The position numbers were made by a program, and so were the translations under genes. This document shows positions 8,902-17,803 of a DNA stretch of 64,000 nt, one piece after another (the first letter of the stretch is position 1; each line of letters starts with the position of its first letter). Source of the DNA: Clostridium sp. E02 (GTDB taxonomy: Bacteria > Bacillota > Clostridia > Lachnospirales > Lachnospiraceae); assembly GCF_003833015.1 (NCBI RefSeq), contig NZ_RJLQ01000001.1, positions 62,001 to 126,000 on the forward strand, given 5' to 3'. The notes beneath the pieces are model-generated. The model did no database searches, had not been told where the DNA came from, and saw only the letters and a program-made list of their open reading frames with translations.

Positions 8902-9759
8902 ATGAGGTATTTTTATGTAATTATGAATCCAGATAAACAGGGGGTCAGGGAAACGGCTTTAGAGATTCGTGACTATTTAACCAACCGGGGAGCTGTTTGT
9001 TTGATTGGTGACGACGAGATCCAGAACGGGCAGAGGGGAAAGCACTATACGGATTCGTCTAAGGTACCAAAAGAGACGGAATGTGTGATTACTCTGGGGG
9101 GGGATGGAACGCTTATTCAGGCGGCAAGAGATTTAGCTGGTCGTAACTTACCAATGCTTGGAATCAACCGTGGAACACTAGGTTATCTGACCCAGGTTTC
9201 AAGAACAGATGAAATCGGCCCGGCGCTTAGTACGCTTTTGGATGATGACTATATGTTGGAAGAACGAATGATGCTAAAGGGGACGGTACTGCGCAATCAA
9301 AAAAAAGTCGATGAAGATATTGCTTTAAATGAGATTGTAATTTCCAGAGGGAAATATTTAAAGATGCTGCAATTTGAGGTCTATGTCAATCAACAGTTTT
9401 TAAATCAATACCGGGCAGATGGGCTCATAGCAGCAACTCCAACGGGTTCAACTGCCTATAATTTATCCGCAGGAGGTCCGATCCTTATACCGGATTCCCA
9501 AATGGTTGTTTTAACGCCTATTTGCTCCCATGCACTGAATACAAGGAGTATCGTACTCTCCCCAAAGGACCAGATCCGAATCGAGATTGTAGGCCGTACT
9601 GAAATCGATCAGGCCGCGATATTTGACGGAGATTCTGGGATCAATCTGGAAACAGGTGACTGCATTGAAATCAGTCGGTCAAACATTAAAACAATTCTTG
9701 TAAAATTAAAAAATATATCATTTTTAGAAAATCTTCGCAATAAAATATCTGGAATTTAG
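8902..9759 (+). CDS. nadK: NAD kinase
   Basis: Phosphorylates NAD to NADP. The 285-aa protein carries the diagnostic GGDGT motif (ITLGGDGTLIQAARDL), a NRGTLGYLTQV segment, and DGLIAATPTGSTAYNLSAGG. It lies between tlyA and argR, a placement usual in Clostridia, although Bacillus has its NAD kinase elsewhere. An 11-nt gap with GGAG upstream supports the ATG at 8902. Confidence 0.95.
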   Translation: MRYFYVIMNPDKQGVRETALEIRDYLTNRGAVCLIGDDEIQNGQRGKHYTDSSKVPKETECVITLGGDGTLIQAARDLAGRNLPMLGINRGTLGYLTQVSRTDEIGPALSTLLDDDYMLEERMMLKGTVLRNQKKVDEDIALNEIVISRGKYLKMLQFEVYVNQQFLNQYRADGLIAATPTGSTAYNLSAGGPILIPDSQMVVLTPICSHALNTRSIVLSPKDQIRIEIVGRTEIDQAAIFDGDSGINLETGDCIEISRSNIKTILVKLKNISFLENLRNKISGI

Positions 9760-9770
9760 GAGGTGATAGG

Positions 9771-10220
9771 ATGAAACTGGAACGACACAGTAAAATTGTA
9801 GAACTCATAGGGAAACATGAGATCGAAACACAAGAAGAGCTGGCTGACTATCTCAATCAGGCAGGATTTGCGGTGACGCAAGCAACTGTTTCCAGAGACA
9901 TTAGAGAACTGAAACTGACAAAAGTTCAATCAGATTCAGGCAAACAGCGTTACATGGTACTTCAAAACCAGGGGTCTTTTAGTGATAAATATATCAGAAT
10001 TTTAAGAGATGGGTATTTATCAATGGATATGGCACAGAATATTCTGGTGGTTAAAACCGTTTCGGGTATGGCAATGGCAGTTGCCGCGGCTATTGATGCG
10101 CTTCATTATAATGAAGTTGTCGGCTGCATTGCTGGAGATGACACCATTTTTTGTGCCATTCGATCCGTGGATGATACAATATTAATGATGGACAAATTAA
10201 AAAAGCTTATTACGGGATAA
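9771..10220 (+). CDS. argR: arginine repressor ArgR/AhrC
   Basis: Arginine-responsive DNA-binding regulator of arginine synthesis and catabolism. The 149-aa protein has an N-terminal winged helix (about 1-70; TQATVSRDIRELKLTK recognition region) and a C-terminal hexamerisation and arginine-binding domain (about 80-149; GCIAGDDTIFCAIRS). The ribosome site AGGAGGTGA is strong. It is the second-to-last gene of the nusB-recN run and lies 11 nt before recN, an association conserved across Firmicutes. Confidence 0.95.
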   Translation: MKLERHSKIVELIGKHEIETQEELADYLNQAGFAVTQATVSRDIRELKLTKVQSDSGKQRYMVLQNQGSFSDKYIRILRDGYLSMDMAQNILVVKTVSGMAMAVAAAIDALHYNEVVGCIAGDDTIFCAIRSVDDTILMMDKLKKLITG

Positions 10221-10231
10221 GGAGGCAAACC

Positions 10232-11902
10232 ATGCTTTCAGAATTACACGTAAGGAATTTAGCCCTGATTGAACGAGCCGATGTGGAATTCACAAAAGGG
10301 TTTAATGTCTTAACAGGGGAAACAGGTGCTGGTAAATCCATAATTATTGGATCTGTTACCATTGCATTGGGTGGAAGAGTGCCAAAAGATATCATTCGCA
10401 AAGGTGCGGAGTATGCCTACATAGAATTGATTTTTACGGCAGATGATAAAGAACAAGTCAGACGGTTAATGGAAAAGGATGTAAAACCGGATGAAGACGG
10501 AACCGTGATTATCTCAAAGAAGATTATGCCGTCAAGAAGTTTAAGCAAAATTAATGATGAAACGGTGACCGCAGGAAAGCTGCGGGAAATCACCGGTCTT
10601 TTGATTGATATTCATGGCCAGCATGAACATCAGTCTCTACTCTACAAGTCAAAACATCTTGAAATTCTGGATCGTTTCCAAGAGAAAAAATCCCATATCC
10701 TAAAAGAGAATATAGCAGATACTTATCGGGAATATATCCGGTTAAAGGAGCGGCAGGATTCCTTTCAGCTTGATGAGGAAGTCAGACTTCGGGAGATGGA
10801 TTTTCTTCGTTTTGAAATTGATGAGATCGAAAATGCCCAGTTAAAAGAAGGAGAGGAAGAAGAACTCACTTCTAGATACCGGCTTTTTTCCCATGGAAAA
10901 AAGATTACGGAAAGTCTGTCTGCAGCCGATACGATCGTAAATAACCAGCAAATTGGACGTGCTTTAAAAGAGATCGAATCGGTCACTTCCTATGATGACC
11001 GATTGATTCTAATCCGTGACCAACTCTTTGATGTGGAAGCGATATTAAATGACATCAATCATGAAATAACCTCCTATATGGATGATGTGTCATTTGATGA
11101 AAGTGAATATGAGCAACTCGAAGAACGTTTGGATCAGATCCATAATTTAGAAGCGAAATACGGTAAAAGTCTGGATCTTATCTTTAAGAATCTAGATGAA
11201 AAAAAGAATAAATTGGAAGAACTAGAAAATTATAATCTATTAAAACAAAAAACGGAAAAAGACATTCATATAATCGAGGATAAATTAGACGATCAATGTG
11301 GACAATTATCCTATCTAAGAAAAAAAACAGCAAAAGAATTATCTGAAAAAATAAAAAAAGGGTTAACAGATTTAAATTTTATGGACGTTGCGTTTGATCT
11401 GGATTTTACAAAACTAAATCATTATACTGCCAATGGATACGATGAAGCGGAATTTGTACTATCGACCAATCCTGGAGAACCATTGAAACCGTTAAGTTCT
11501 GTGGCATCGGGGGGTGAAATGTCTCGGATTATGCTCGCAGTTAAATCAGTTCTGGCGGATTCCGATGAGATTCCTACTTTAATTTTTGATGAGATTGATA
11601 CCGGTATTAGTGGCAGAACGGCTCAGAAAGTATCAGAAAAAATATCTATGATAGCTGGTAGTCATCAAGTGATCTGTATCACGCATCTGCCTCAGATTGC
11701 AGCTATGGCGGATTCTCACTATGAAATTAAGAAAACATCAGATGGAGAGAAAACCACCACCAGTATTTACCAATTAAAGAAAAGAGAGATTGTGGAAGAA
11801 CTGGCAAGATTGTTAGGAGGCGCAAAAATAACAGATACCGTACTAGAGAACGCAAGAGAGATGAAGCGTCTTGCAGATACTACAAAAAATCACAAATTAT
11901 AA
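10232..11902 (+). CDS. recN: DNA repair protein RecN
   Basis: SMC-like ATPase for double-strand break repair, 556 aa. It has Walker A GETGAGKSI, a two-part central coiled coil (about 150-360), the ABC signature SGGEMSRIMLAVKSV and Walker B LIFDEIDTGISG. It starts at ATG 10232 with AGGAGG upstream. About 125 nt separate it from spoIVB, and there is no clear terminator, so some recN transcripts may read into spoIVB. Confidence 0.97.
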   Translation: MLSELHVRNLALIERADVEFTKGFNVLTGETGAGKSIIIGSVTIALGGRVPKDIIRKGAEYAYIELIFTADDKEQVRRLMEKDVKPDEDGTVIISKKIMPSRSLSKINDETVTAGKLREITGLLIDIHGQHEHQSLLYKSKHLEILDRFQEKKSHILKENIADTYREYIRLKERQDSFQLDEEVRLREMDFLRFEIDEIENAQLKEGEEEELTSRYRLFSHGKKITESLSAADTIVNNQQIGRALKEIESVTSYDDRLILIRDQLFDVEAILNDINHEITSYMDDVSFDESEYEQLEERLDQIHNLEAKYGKSLDLIFKNLDEKKNKLEELENYNLLKQKTEKDIHIIEDKLDDQCGQLSYLRKKTAKELSEKIKKGLTDLNFMDVAFDLDFTKLNHYTANGYDEAEFVLSTNPGEPLKPLSSVASGGEMSRIMLAVKSVLADSDEIPTLIFDEIDTGISGRTAQKVSEKISMIAGSHQVICITHLPQIAAMADSHYEIKKTSDGEKTTTSIYQLKKREIVEELARLLGGAKITDTVLENAREMKRLADTTKNHKL

Positions 11903-11947
11903 CTGGTGAAAACTCCAAAATTAATTTCATTCAACTAAAATATGACA

Positions 11948-11976
11948 GAGTGTTTTCGCCGATTTCTCACATACTA
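11948..11976 (+). promoter_or_regulatory. candidate sigma-G/sigma-F-type promoter of spoIVB
   Basis: CATACTA (11970-11976) fits the -10 of forespore sigma factors. GAGTG (11948-11952), 17 bp upstream, is one base off the sigma-G -35 pattern. spoIVB is forespore-expressed in Bacillus. The match is modest and unverified. Confidence 0.4.
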
Positions 11977-12027
11977 TGAGAGGAGCCAAATATTTGTCTC
12001 CTTAAATCTTCTAAGGAGGTATGTGAG
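11966..12027 (+). promoter_or_regulatory. spoIVB leader with ribosome-site hairpin
   Basis: CTCCTTA (11998-12004) is a perfect complement of TAAGGAG (12012-12018), which contains the spoIVB ribosome site, with a 7-nt loop. Outside it, CTCACATAC (11966-11974) is a perfect complement of GTATGTGAG (12019-12027), which ends at the base before the ATG. RNA reading through from recN could fold both arms and hide the ribosome site. Confidence 0.5.
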
Positions 12028-13302
12028 ATGGGGAAAAACAAATTTCATAAACTTATTGTCAGGGCATTCTGGGTTAGTCTCATCTTTTGCATCGGATTTT
12101 CCTGGTTCTATATGAAGCGGGTGATTCCGGATAAGTTAAATATTGTCGCTGCAGAAGAGGAAGAGTTTCATTTCTCCATGCCTTTTGATGTAACATTACA
12201 TTCCGATAATGAAGAAGTAATGTTACAAAATGGATCTAACATTCCTTCTGACCAGATTCATTTACAAGTGAATGAGCCATTTTCGCTTTATTCCAATAAT
12301 CAGGGAAGCTATAAGCTGGCATTAAAGCTTTTTGGATGGATTCGATTAAAAGACATCCAAGTGAATGTTGTAGATACCAAATATGCTGTCCCCTGTGGCA
12401 CTCCTATAGGAATCTATTTAAAGTCCAATGGAATTATGGTCATTGGTACGGGGGATGTCACGAAGAAGGACGGAATGACCGTAGAACCTGCGTTTGGAGT
12501 CTTACAATCAGGAGATTACTTAGAGGCAATCAATGGAACACCTTTAAAGGATAAGGAAGCCTTGATCAACCAGCTAAACAAGATTGGGGAATCGGAAGCA
12601 GATCTAAAAGTACGCAGAAATGGGGAAAGCATTGATGTAAAGATGAATCCAATCCAAACCGATGACGGCACTTATAAGCTAGGAGTCTGGGTTCGGGATG
12701 ACACGCAGGGAATTGGCACAATGACTTACGTAGACATGAATGGTCATTTTGGTGCACTCGGTCATGGTATTAGTGATAGTGACACAGGCAATGTAGTACA
12801 GATTACAGATGGTACCCTTTACGAAACCGCAATACTAGGAATTGAGAAAGGAACGTTTGGAAAACCAGGAGTTATGAGTGGAATCATCTATTATGGACCA
12901 GGATCTACACTTGGGACCATATCTTCTAATACAGAAGAAGGGATCTTTGGAACCGTAAATGATCGGTTTAAACAAGGAATTCAACAAGACGCCATACCCA
13001 TAGGGTACCGTCAGGATGTAAAAAAAGGAAAGGCCTATGTGAGAAGCGATGCATCCGGGAAGGTCAAAGATTATGAAATAGAAATACAAAAGGTGGATTA
13101 TTCCACCACTCATAAGAGCAAAGGTATGGTGATCAAAGTCGTAGATCCGGAACTCTTGGCTTTAACTGGAGGAATTGTACAGGGTATGTCGGGCAGTCCC
13201 ATCCTACAGGATGGAAAGTTGATTGGAGCAGTTACCCATGTATTTATTCAAGATTCCACCCGGGGATATGGGATCTTTATTGAAAACATGATAAATCACT
13301 GA
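12028..13302 (+). CDS. spoIVB: SpoIVB, stage IV sporulation serine protease
   Basis: Forespore protease that is secreted into the intermembrane space and triggers pro-sigma-K processing. The 424-aa protein has an N-terminal membrane anchor (about 12-30), a PDZ domain (about 105-205; PAFGVLQSGDYLEAINGTPL), and an S55 peptidase domain with GHGISDSDTG (histidine region) and the catalytic serine in GIVQGMSGSPILQDGK. The ATG at 12028 has AAGGAGG 8 nt upstream. In Bacillus and most Clostridia spo0A follows directly; here two genes on the opposite strand intervene. Confidence 0.95.
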   Translation: MGKNKFHKLIVRAFWVSLIFCIGFSWFYMKRVIPDKLNIVAAEEEEFHFSMPFDVTLHSDNEEVMLQNGSNIPSDQIHLQVNEPFSLYSNNQGSYKLALKLFGWIRLKDIQVNVVDTKYAVPCGTPIGIYLKSNGIMVIGTGDVTKKDGMTVEPAFGVLQSGDYLEAINGTPLKDKEALINQLNKIGESEADLKVRRNGESIDVKMNPIQTDDGTYKLGVWVRDDTQGIGTMTYVDMNGHFGALGHGISDSDTGNVVQITDGTLYETAILGIEKGTFGKPGVMSGIIYYGPGSTLGTISSNTEEGIFGTVNDRFKQGIQQDAIPIGYRQDVKKGKAYVRSDASGKVKDYEIEIQKVDYSTTHKSKGMVIKVVDPELLALTGGIVQGMSGSPILQDGKLIGAVTHVFIQDSTRGYGIFIENMINH

Positions 13303-13317
13303 TTCAATATCAGGAAA

Positions 13318-13361
13318 GAAAAGGACAGAATCGTAATTTCTTACGGTGCCGTCCTTTTTTC
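13318..13361. terminator. terminator between spoIVB and the PqqD-like gene
   Basis: AAAGGAC pairs with GTCCTTT, with a nested GTAA/TTAC hairpin and a T6 run on the + strand. It lies between two convergent genes and may also serve the - strand gene. Confidence 0.7.
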
Positions 13362-13366
13362 TCTTG

Positions 13367-13726
13367 TTATTTGTTGCTTTTAAAATAAATAAATTCGTAG
13401 CTTAAAAGGATTTCAAAAAACTTAATTAATCGTTCATAGAGAGGGTTGGCTTCCTCGCCAAACCGTTCCTTCACCAGCTCGGAGATATGGTATATGTCTT
13501 TTTCGCCATCAATGAGAGGCCAAACGAAACTACCCATAGAATCCAGATGAATATGGCTTGTTTTGGGACGCTTTAACAACGTTTGTGCAAACCAGTTAAA
13601 GACACCTTTGTTTTCAATATCCAGTGTAACCTGACCTTTATTGTCTTTTTTCCAAAGAATGGAATCCGTACGGACCGGGATTCGTTCCAAATAATTCTCT
13701 TTTTTTATTTGTTTTTTTTGCTTCAT
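13367..13726 (-). CDS. PqqD-like (RRE fold) small protein
   Basis: A 119-aa protein with a basic N-terminus and a PqqD-like domain: a first beta segment, then HLDSMGSFVWPLIDGEKDI, ISELVKERFGE, and a helical tail. PqqD-type domains bind peptide substrates for RiPP-modifying enzymes (RiPP recognition element), but no radical SAM or other modifying enzyme is nearby. The ATG at 13726 is preferred because it overlaps the OPT gene's stop as ATGA; a GTG at 13744 in the same frame has no ribosome site. The overlap implies coupled translation with the peptide transporter. Function is unknown. Confidence 0.7.
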   Translation of the reverse strand: MKQKKQIKKENYLERIPVRTDSILWKKDNKGQVTLDIENKGVFNWFAQTLLKRPKTSHIHLDSMGSFVWPLIDGEKDIYHISELVKERFGEEANPLYERLIKFFEILLSYEFIYFKSNK

Positions 13727-15633
13727 TTTTTCGATTTTTTCCACACTGTGAATTTTAAAAGACTAAGTATTATCAGTGCAAAAACCAGAAGACTACCAAC
13801 CTGTTGGACTACAGGGGATAGAGATAATCTGCCGGATAAATCAATCGCCTGATCAATTCCAAAGACTGCCAAAAGTGCCAAGAAAATCCCTACAAGACCT
13901 TCGCCTGCAATCATGCCGGAACAGTATAGCATTCCATCACTGATGAGACGTTCTTTTTCTTTCTTTTCTTTCTTTTTCATACGATCAAAGCCTAAACGAA
14001 CCAGTCCACCTACCATAATGCAGGCATTTAACTGCACTGGAAGATAAACACCTATAGCAAATGGAAGAACCGGAATTCCCATAATTTCAACAGATATAGC
14101 TAAAAACACACCCATAAATACCAAAGACCATGGTAGATTGTTATCCATAACACCTTCAATAATCATCTTCATAAGCATAGCCTGTGGTGCACCAAGTTCT
14201 TCGGTACCAAATCCCCAAGCAGCATTTAGCAAATATAAAACGCCTCCGATGGCAACCGCAGCTGCAGCAACACCGATTAATTCTCCGATCTGCTGCTTTT
14301 TGGGAGTCGCACCAAGCAGGTATCCAGTCTTTAAATCCTGAGACGTATCTCCTGCAATGGCAGCTACCATACAAATAATAGAACCAATTGCAATGGCTCC
14401 CTTCATTCCATGTATTCCGTCATCACCGGTTGCTTTTAAGATAATGGTTGCAAATAAAAGCGTTGCAATTGCCATACCAGAAACTGGATTGTTACTGCTT
14501 CCTACTAAACCGACCATACGAGATGACACGGTAGCGAAGAAAAAACCAAAGATAACTACAATGACAGCACCAATAAAACTAACTGGGATCGTAGGAATGA
14601 GCCAAATTAAAACAGTTAAAATGGTGATTGCAATTAATATAAACTTAAATCCCAGATCCTGATCCGTGCGGAGACTACTTCTGGAATTGGAATTTCCCAT
14701 TCCCTTCATGGCATCCCGGAAGGTAGAAATAATAAGCGGAAGAGATTTAATTAGGCTGATAATACCACCTGCAGCCAGCGCACCAGCACCGATGTAACGG
14801 ATATAAGTTCCCCAGATGGCACCAGCACCTTTCTCTAAAAACATTTGTCCAATGGGGATCGTACCGGGATACAAAGTTAAATCCGATCCAAACATTACAA
14901 TGGCAGGAATCAAGAGAAGCCAGCTAACGATACCGCCAGCAAACATATAAGATGAGATTCGAGGACCGCAGATATAACCCACACTCATAACAGCCGGGTA
15001 AATCTGTGTCCCGATTTCCCCAGGATACTTTCCTGGCTGATAGGAAACTTCTCCGGGAACGATCTTTAAACCGTCGATGATAAATTTAAACACAGCAGCT
15101 AATCCCATTCCAGCAAAGACGGTGGAGGCATTTGCACCCCCTTCTTCTCCGGCAAGGAGAACCTCAGCACAAGAGGTTCCCTCGGGATAAGGAAGGATTC
15201 CATGTTCTTTTACAATCAAAGCTTTCCGCAATGGAACCATAAATAGGACACCTAAAACACTACCAAGAAGAGCGATTAACGTAATCTCTAAAATTCCAGG
15301 TGTTTCCATTTTTCCTTCTGCAGCCCATAAAAAAAGAGCTGGTAAAGTAAAAATAGCGCCTGCAGCCAATGACTCTCCAGCAGACCCAATGGTCTGAACC
15401 ATATTACTTTCCAAAATTGAATTTTTCTTAAGAATCACTCGTATCACACCCATCGAGATAACGGCCGCTGGTATAGAAGCGGAGATGGTCATCCCGACAC
15501 GAAGCCCTAAATAAGCATTCGCAGCACCGAATACAACGGCGAGTATAATTCCCATAATAATCGATGTGATCGTAAACTCAGGAGTTACTTTGTCCGCTGG
15601 TATGTACGGCTTAAAATCGGTTTCTTCATTCAT
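13723..15633 (-). CDS. OPT family oligopeptide transporter
   Basis: A 636-aa integral membrane protein with about 15 hydrophobic segments. It carries the OPT family opening (PEFTITSIIMGIILAVVFGAANAYLGLRVGMTISASIPAAV) and a central HGILPYPEGTSCAEVL motif typical of the bacterial PepT/YSL-type branch. Members import oligopeptides or metal chelates by proton coupling. The gene starts with ATG 15633 and GGGGGA upstream. It is the first gene of a two-gene unit with the PqqD-like protein, inserted between spoIVB and spo0A on the opposite strand. The substrate cannot be read from the sequence. Confidence 0.9.
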   Translation of the reverse strand: MNEETDFKPYIPADKVTPEFTITSIIMGIILAVVFGAANAYLGLRVGMTISASIPAAVISMGVIRVILKKNSILESNMVQTIGSAGESLAAGAIFTLPALFLWAAEGKMETPGILEITLIALLGSVLGVLFMVPLRKALIVKEHGILPYPEGTSCAEVLLAGEEGGANASTVFAGMGLAAVFKFIIDGLKIVPGEVSYQPGKYPGEIGTQIYPAVMSVGYICGPRISSYMFAGGIVSWLLLIPAIVMFGSDLTLYPGTIPIGQMFLEKGAGAIWGTYIRYIGAGALAAGGIISLIKSLPLIISTFRDAMKGMGNSNSRSSLRTDQDLGFKFILIAITILTVLIWLIPTIPVSFIGAVIVVIFGFFFATVSSRMVGLVGSSNNPVSGMAIATLLFATIILKATGDDGIHGMKGAIAIGSIICMVAAIAGDTSQDLKTGYLLGATPKKQQIGELIGVAAAAVAIGGVLYLLNAAWGFGTEELGAPQAMLMKMIIEGVMDNNLPWSLVFMGVFLAISVEIMGIPVLPFAIGVYLPVQLNACIMVGGLVRLGFDRMKKKEKKEKERLISDGMLYCSGMIAGEGLVGIFLALLAVFGIDQAIDLSGRLSLSPVVQQVGSLLVFALIILSLLKFTVWKKSKK

Positions 15634-15946
15634 TGCTATTCCCCCTAATCATTTTTCTTTTCTTCATAATTATAGACATTTCCACACACATAGGCAACCT
15701 TTTTTGACAGATTTGATAGGAAATATTATTAAAACAATTATTTTGACAGCAGAGTAACATGGAAATATTTGAAAAATAAAGTGAAAAATGAGTATTTACT
15801 CTTTTCAATGTCATATTATTATGATAATATAGAATATGGATTGGATAAAAGAACTGGTTTTTTGACGACAAGTAGTTTCAATTTTCAACATAAGTAAAAA
15901 AGTGAGATAGAAACGCAGATCCATACAAGATTAAGCCTTTTCTTGA

Positions 15947-15953
15947 TTCGACA
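15947..15953 (-). promoter_or_regulatory. 0A box upstream of spo0A (reverse orientation)
   Basis: TTCGACA on the + strand reads TGTCGAA on the - strand, an exact match to the Spo0A-binding core TGNCGAA. It lies about 155 bp before spo0A. Confidence 0.6.
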
Positions 15954-16003
15954 CTTTTATGAGAGATCAGAAATGGTTAAGAAAAACCAAAGTCAGGCCT
16001 TGT

Positions 16004-16010
16004 TGTCGAA
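16004..16010 (+). promoter_or_regulatory. 0A box upstream of spo0A
   Basis: TGTCGAA is an exact match to the 0A-box core, about 100 bp before the spo0A start. With the reverse-orientation box at 15947 it suggests direct autoregulation. Confidence 0.6.
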
Positions 16011-16028
16011 ATATGCGATAGAATTTCA

Positions 16029-16058
16029 TTGCGGCATAAGCGAGAGCAAGACTATAAT
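16029..16058 (+). promoter_or_regulatory. candidate sigma-A promoter of spo0A
   Basis: TTGCGG (16029-16034), 18-bp spacer, TATAAT (16053-16058), 50 bp before the start codon. A sigma-H-like -10 (ATAGAATTT, 16018-16026) is also present, but its -35 is poor. Confidence 0.45.
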
Positions 16059-16108
16059 GGCTATACATTAGTTTTCATATATTTTGGAGAATCAGGAGGA
16101 AGTAGCAT

Positions 16109-16915
16109 ATGTCAGAAATTAGTATTGCGATTGCAGATGATAACCTGCAGACCTTAAATCTGTTGAATGATATACTGGAAGGGGAGGAGGATTTTCATGT
16201 TGTAGGAAGAGCAGATAATGGGGAAGATGCTTATAACATGATCCTTAAAACAAATCCAGATGTTGTCTTATTGGATGTGATTATGCCGAGAATGGATGGA
16301 ATTACAGTGATGGAGCGGGTCAGAGGAAGTGGAGCCGTGAATAAGATTCCGTCGTTTATTATGGTTACAGCGGCTGGAAGTGAAAATATTACCGAAGATG
16401 CGTTCCGTATGGGAGCAAATTATTACATAATGAAACCTTTTAGTAAGGAAATTATCGTCGATAAGGTACGAAGAGTGGGGCAAAGAAAGAGTAAAACTCC
16501 AAGTCTTCAGGGAATGAAAAAGGTGAAGCCTTATGTCAATAAAACTGAATATATGGAACAAAATCTGGAAAATGATGTCACACAGATGCTTCATGAGATT
16601 GGTATTCCTGCTCATATCAAAGGATATCAGTATTTAAGAGATGCCATCGTAATATCTGTCCAGGATCAGGAGATGTTAACCTCTGTTACTAAGATTCTAT
16701 ATCCTTCTATTGCCAAAAAGCATCAGACAACACCTAGCCGTGTAGAACGTGCCATTCGACATGCCATTGAAGTTGCATGGAGCAGAGGGAAGATGGATAC
16801 GATCAATGATTTGTTTGGATATACCGTAAGTACAGGGAAGGGTAAGCCTACTAATTCTGAGTTTATTGCTTTGATAGCAGATAAAATAAGATTAGACTAT
16901 AAAAAACTTTCTTAA
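16109..16915 (+). CDS. spo0A: Spo0A, sporulation master response regulator
   Basis: Phosphorylation-activated transcription factor that starts sporulation. The 268-aa protein has a receiver domain (about 1-125; acidic pocket IADDN, phosphoacceptor aspartate in [18 protein letters not shown], then K in MKPFSK) and a C-terminal Spo0A DNA-binding domain (about 155-268) with the recognition helix region [20 protein letters not shown]. The start has AGGAGG upstream. Clostridia usually phosphorylate Spo0A directly from orphan kinases; none is next to it here. Confidence 0.97.
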   Translation: MSEISIAIADDNLQTLNLLNDILEGEEDFHVVGRADNGEDAYNMILKTNPDVVLLDVIMPRMDGITVMERVRGSGAVNKIPSFIMVTAAGSENITEDAFRMGANYYIMKPFSKEIIVDKVRRVGQRKSKTPSLQGMKKVKPYVNKTEYMEQNLENDVTQMLHEIGIPAHIKGYQYLRDAIVISVQDQEMLTSVTKILYPSIAKKHQTTPSRVERAIRHAIEVAWSRGKMDTINDLFGYTVSTGKGKPTNSEFIALIADKIRLDYKKLS

Positions 16916-17220
16916 TTGTGAATCTTTAGACTTCCTTATTTCTTAAAAATGCATTATACTATAGCATGACAGTTTTTTAATGCAGAATAAGAGTAAGGGA
17001 GTTTTTTTGGATGAAAAAGATAAATTCTTATAATCTATGCTCCTATTCAATGGAATCAAGTCAGGTGCTGCATTGATCTCTGTTATCGAAATCACATTCA
17101 TAATAGACCATGCCATGACGGGGGTTGCTTTATGGAAGACGAAGACCATGAAGCACCTTGAACTTTAGATTGGCTGAATGACGGTAAGTCAACCATAATT
17201 CAGGAAAGAAGCGTAGACTC
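16916..17220. other. 305-bp region after spo0A with no supported gene
   Basis: No convincing terminator follows spo0A. A + strand frame from ATG at about 17038 could encode 43 aa (…KSGAALISVIEITFIIDHAM…) but has no ribosome site, and a 21-aa frame starts near 17010. They may be remnants or chance. I see no stable RNA. Confidence 0.4.
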
Positions 17221-17790
17221 ATGAAAAATAAGCATATGACCCGGAAGGAAAGACAGGAATTGATCCATTGGGCAGAAGATTCCTTTTGGGTAGAACAAAA
17301 AAATTATAGCGATGATCCAGTGTATATGGATTGCGTAAAGGATATTCTTGATAATAAAGTATTCCAGTCCATGGAAGGATTTCTCCAGCATGGAGATACA
17401 ACTTGCAAAGCTCATTGCATCAAAGTATCTTACATGAGTTATTGTATCTTAAGAAAATTAGGCTGGGAATACAAAGAAGCAGCAAGAGCTGGTCTTCTTC
17501 ATGACTTGTTTTTGTATGACTGGCATACGCATGCCAAAGAAACGGGGGAACATTTTCATGGTTTGACCCATCCCAGAACTGCGTTAAACAATGCGGAAAA
17601 ATATTTTGAGCTGACAAGAAGAGAAAAAAATATGATTTTACGCCATATGTGGCCGCTGACTCCGATTCCGCCAAGTTCCAGAGGTGGATTTGTAATCGTT
17701 TATTCTGATAAATTTTGCGGTGCGATTGAAACTATGGCGAGAATAAAGCGTTGGATTTTATTTGGTTTTGGCATAAAAGGCGCAGTATAA
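17221..17790 (+). CDS. HD domain phosphohydrolase
   Basis: A 189-aa single-domain HD protein. The metal-binding pattern is visible: a histidine in CKAHCIKVS, the HD pair in AGLLHDLFLYDW, a further histidine in HGLTHP and an aspartate in VYSDKF. HD proteins hydrolyse nucleotides or other phosphate esters; the substrate is unknown. The start ATG 17221 follows AGGAAAG at 12 nt; ATG 17236 is an alternative. It sits 13 nt ahead of the divergent-PAP2 gene, so the two are probably co-transcribed. Confidence 0.8.
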   Translation: MKNKHMTRKERQELIHWAEDSFWVEQKNYSDDPVYMDCVKDILDNKVFQSMEGFLQHGDTTCKAHCIKVSYMSYCILRKLGWEYKEAARAGLLHDLFLYDWHTHAKETGEHFHGLTHPRTALNNAEKYFELTRREKNMILRHMWPLTPIPPSSRGGFVIVYSDKFCGAIETMARIKRWILFGFGIKGAV

Positions 17791-17803
17791 GATGGAGGAA
17801 ACC

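Larger units (their letters stand above)
15634..16108. other. 475-bp divergent intergenic region between the OPT gene and spo0A
   Basis: AT-rich, with no gene I can support. It must hold the promoters of both flanking genes. The right half has two 0A boxes and a candidate sigma-A promoter for spo0A, annotated separately. In the left part, TTGACA-like stretches near 15713 and 15761 are seen but could not be paired confidently with a -10. Confidence 0.5.

Noticed and set aside
14357-14662. 101-aa + strand frame opposite the OPT gene
   Set aside because: It is the antisense of a clear membrane transporter gene, has no ribosome site and no recognisable domain.
16943-17149. 68-aa - strand frame after spo0A
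   Set aside because: No ribosome site, atypical composition and no family resemblance.
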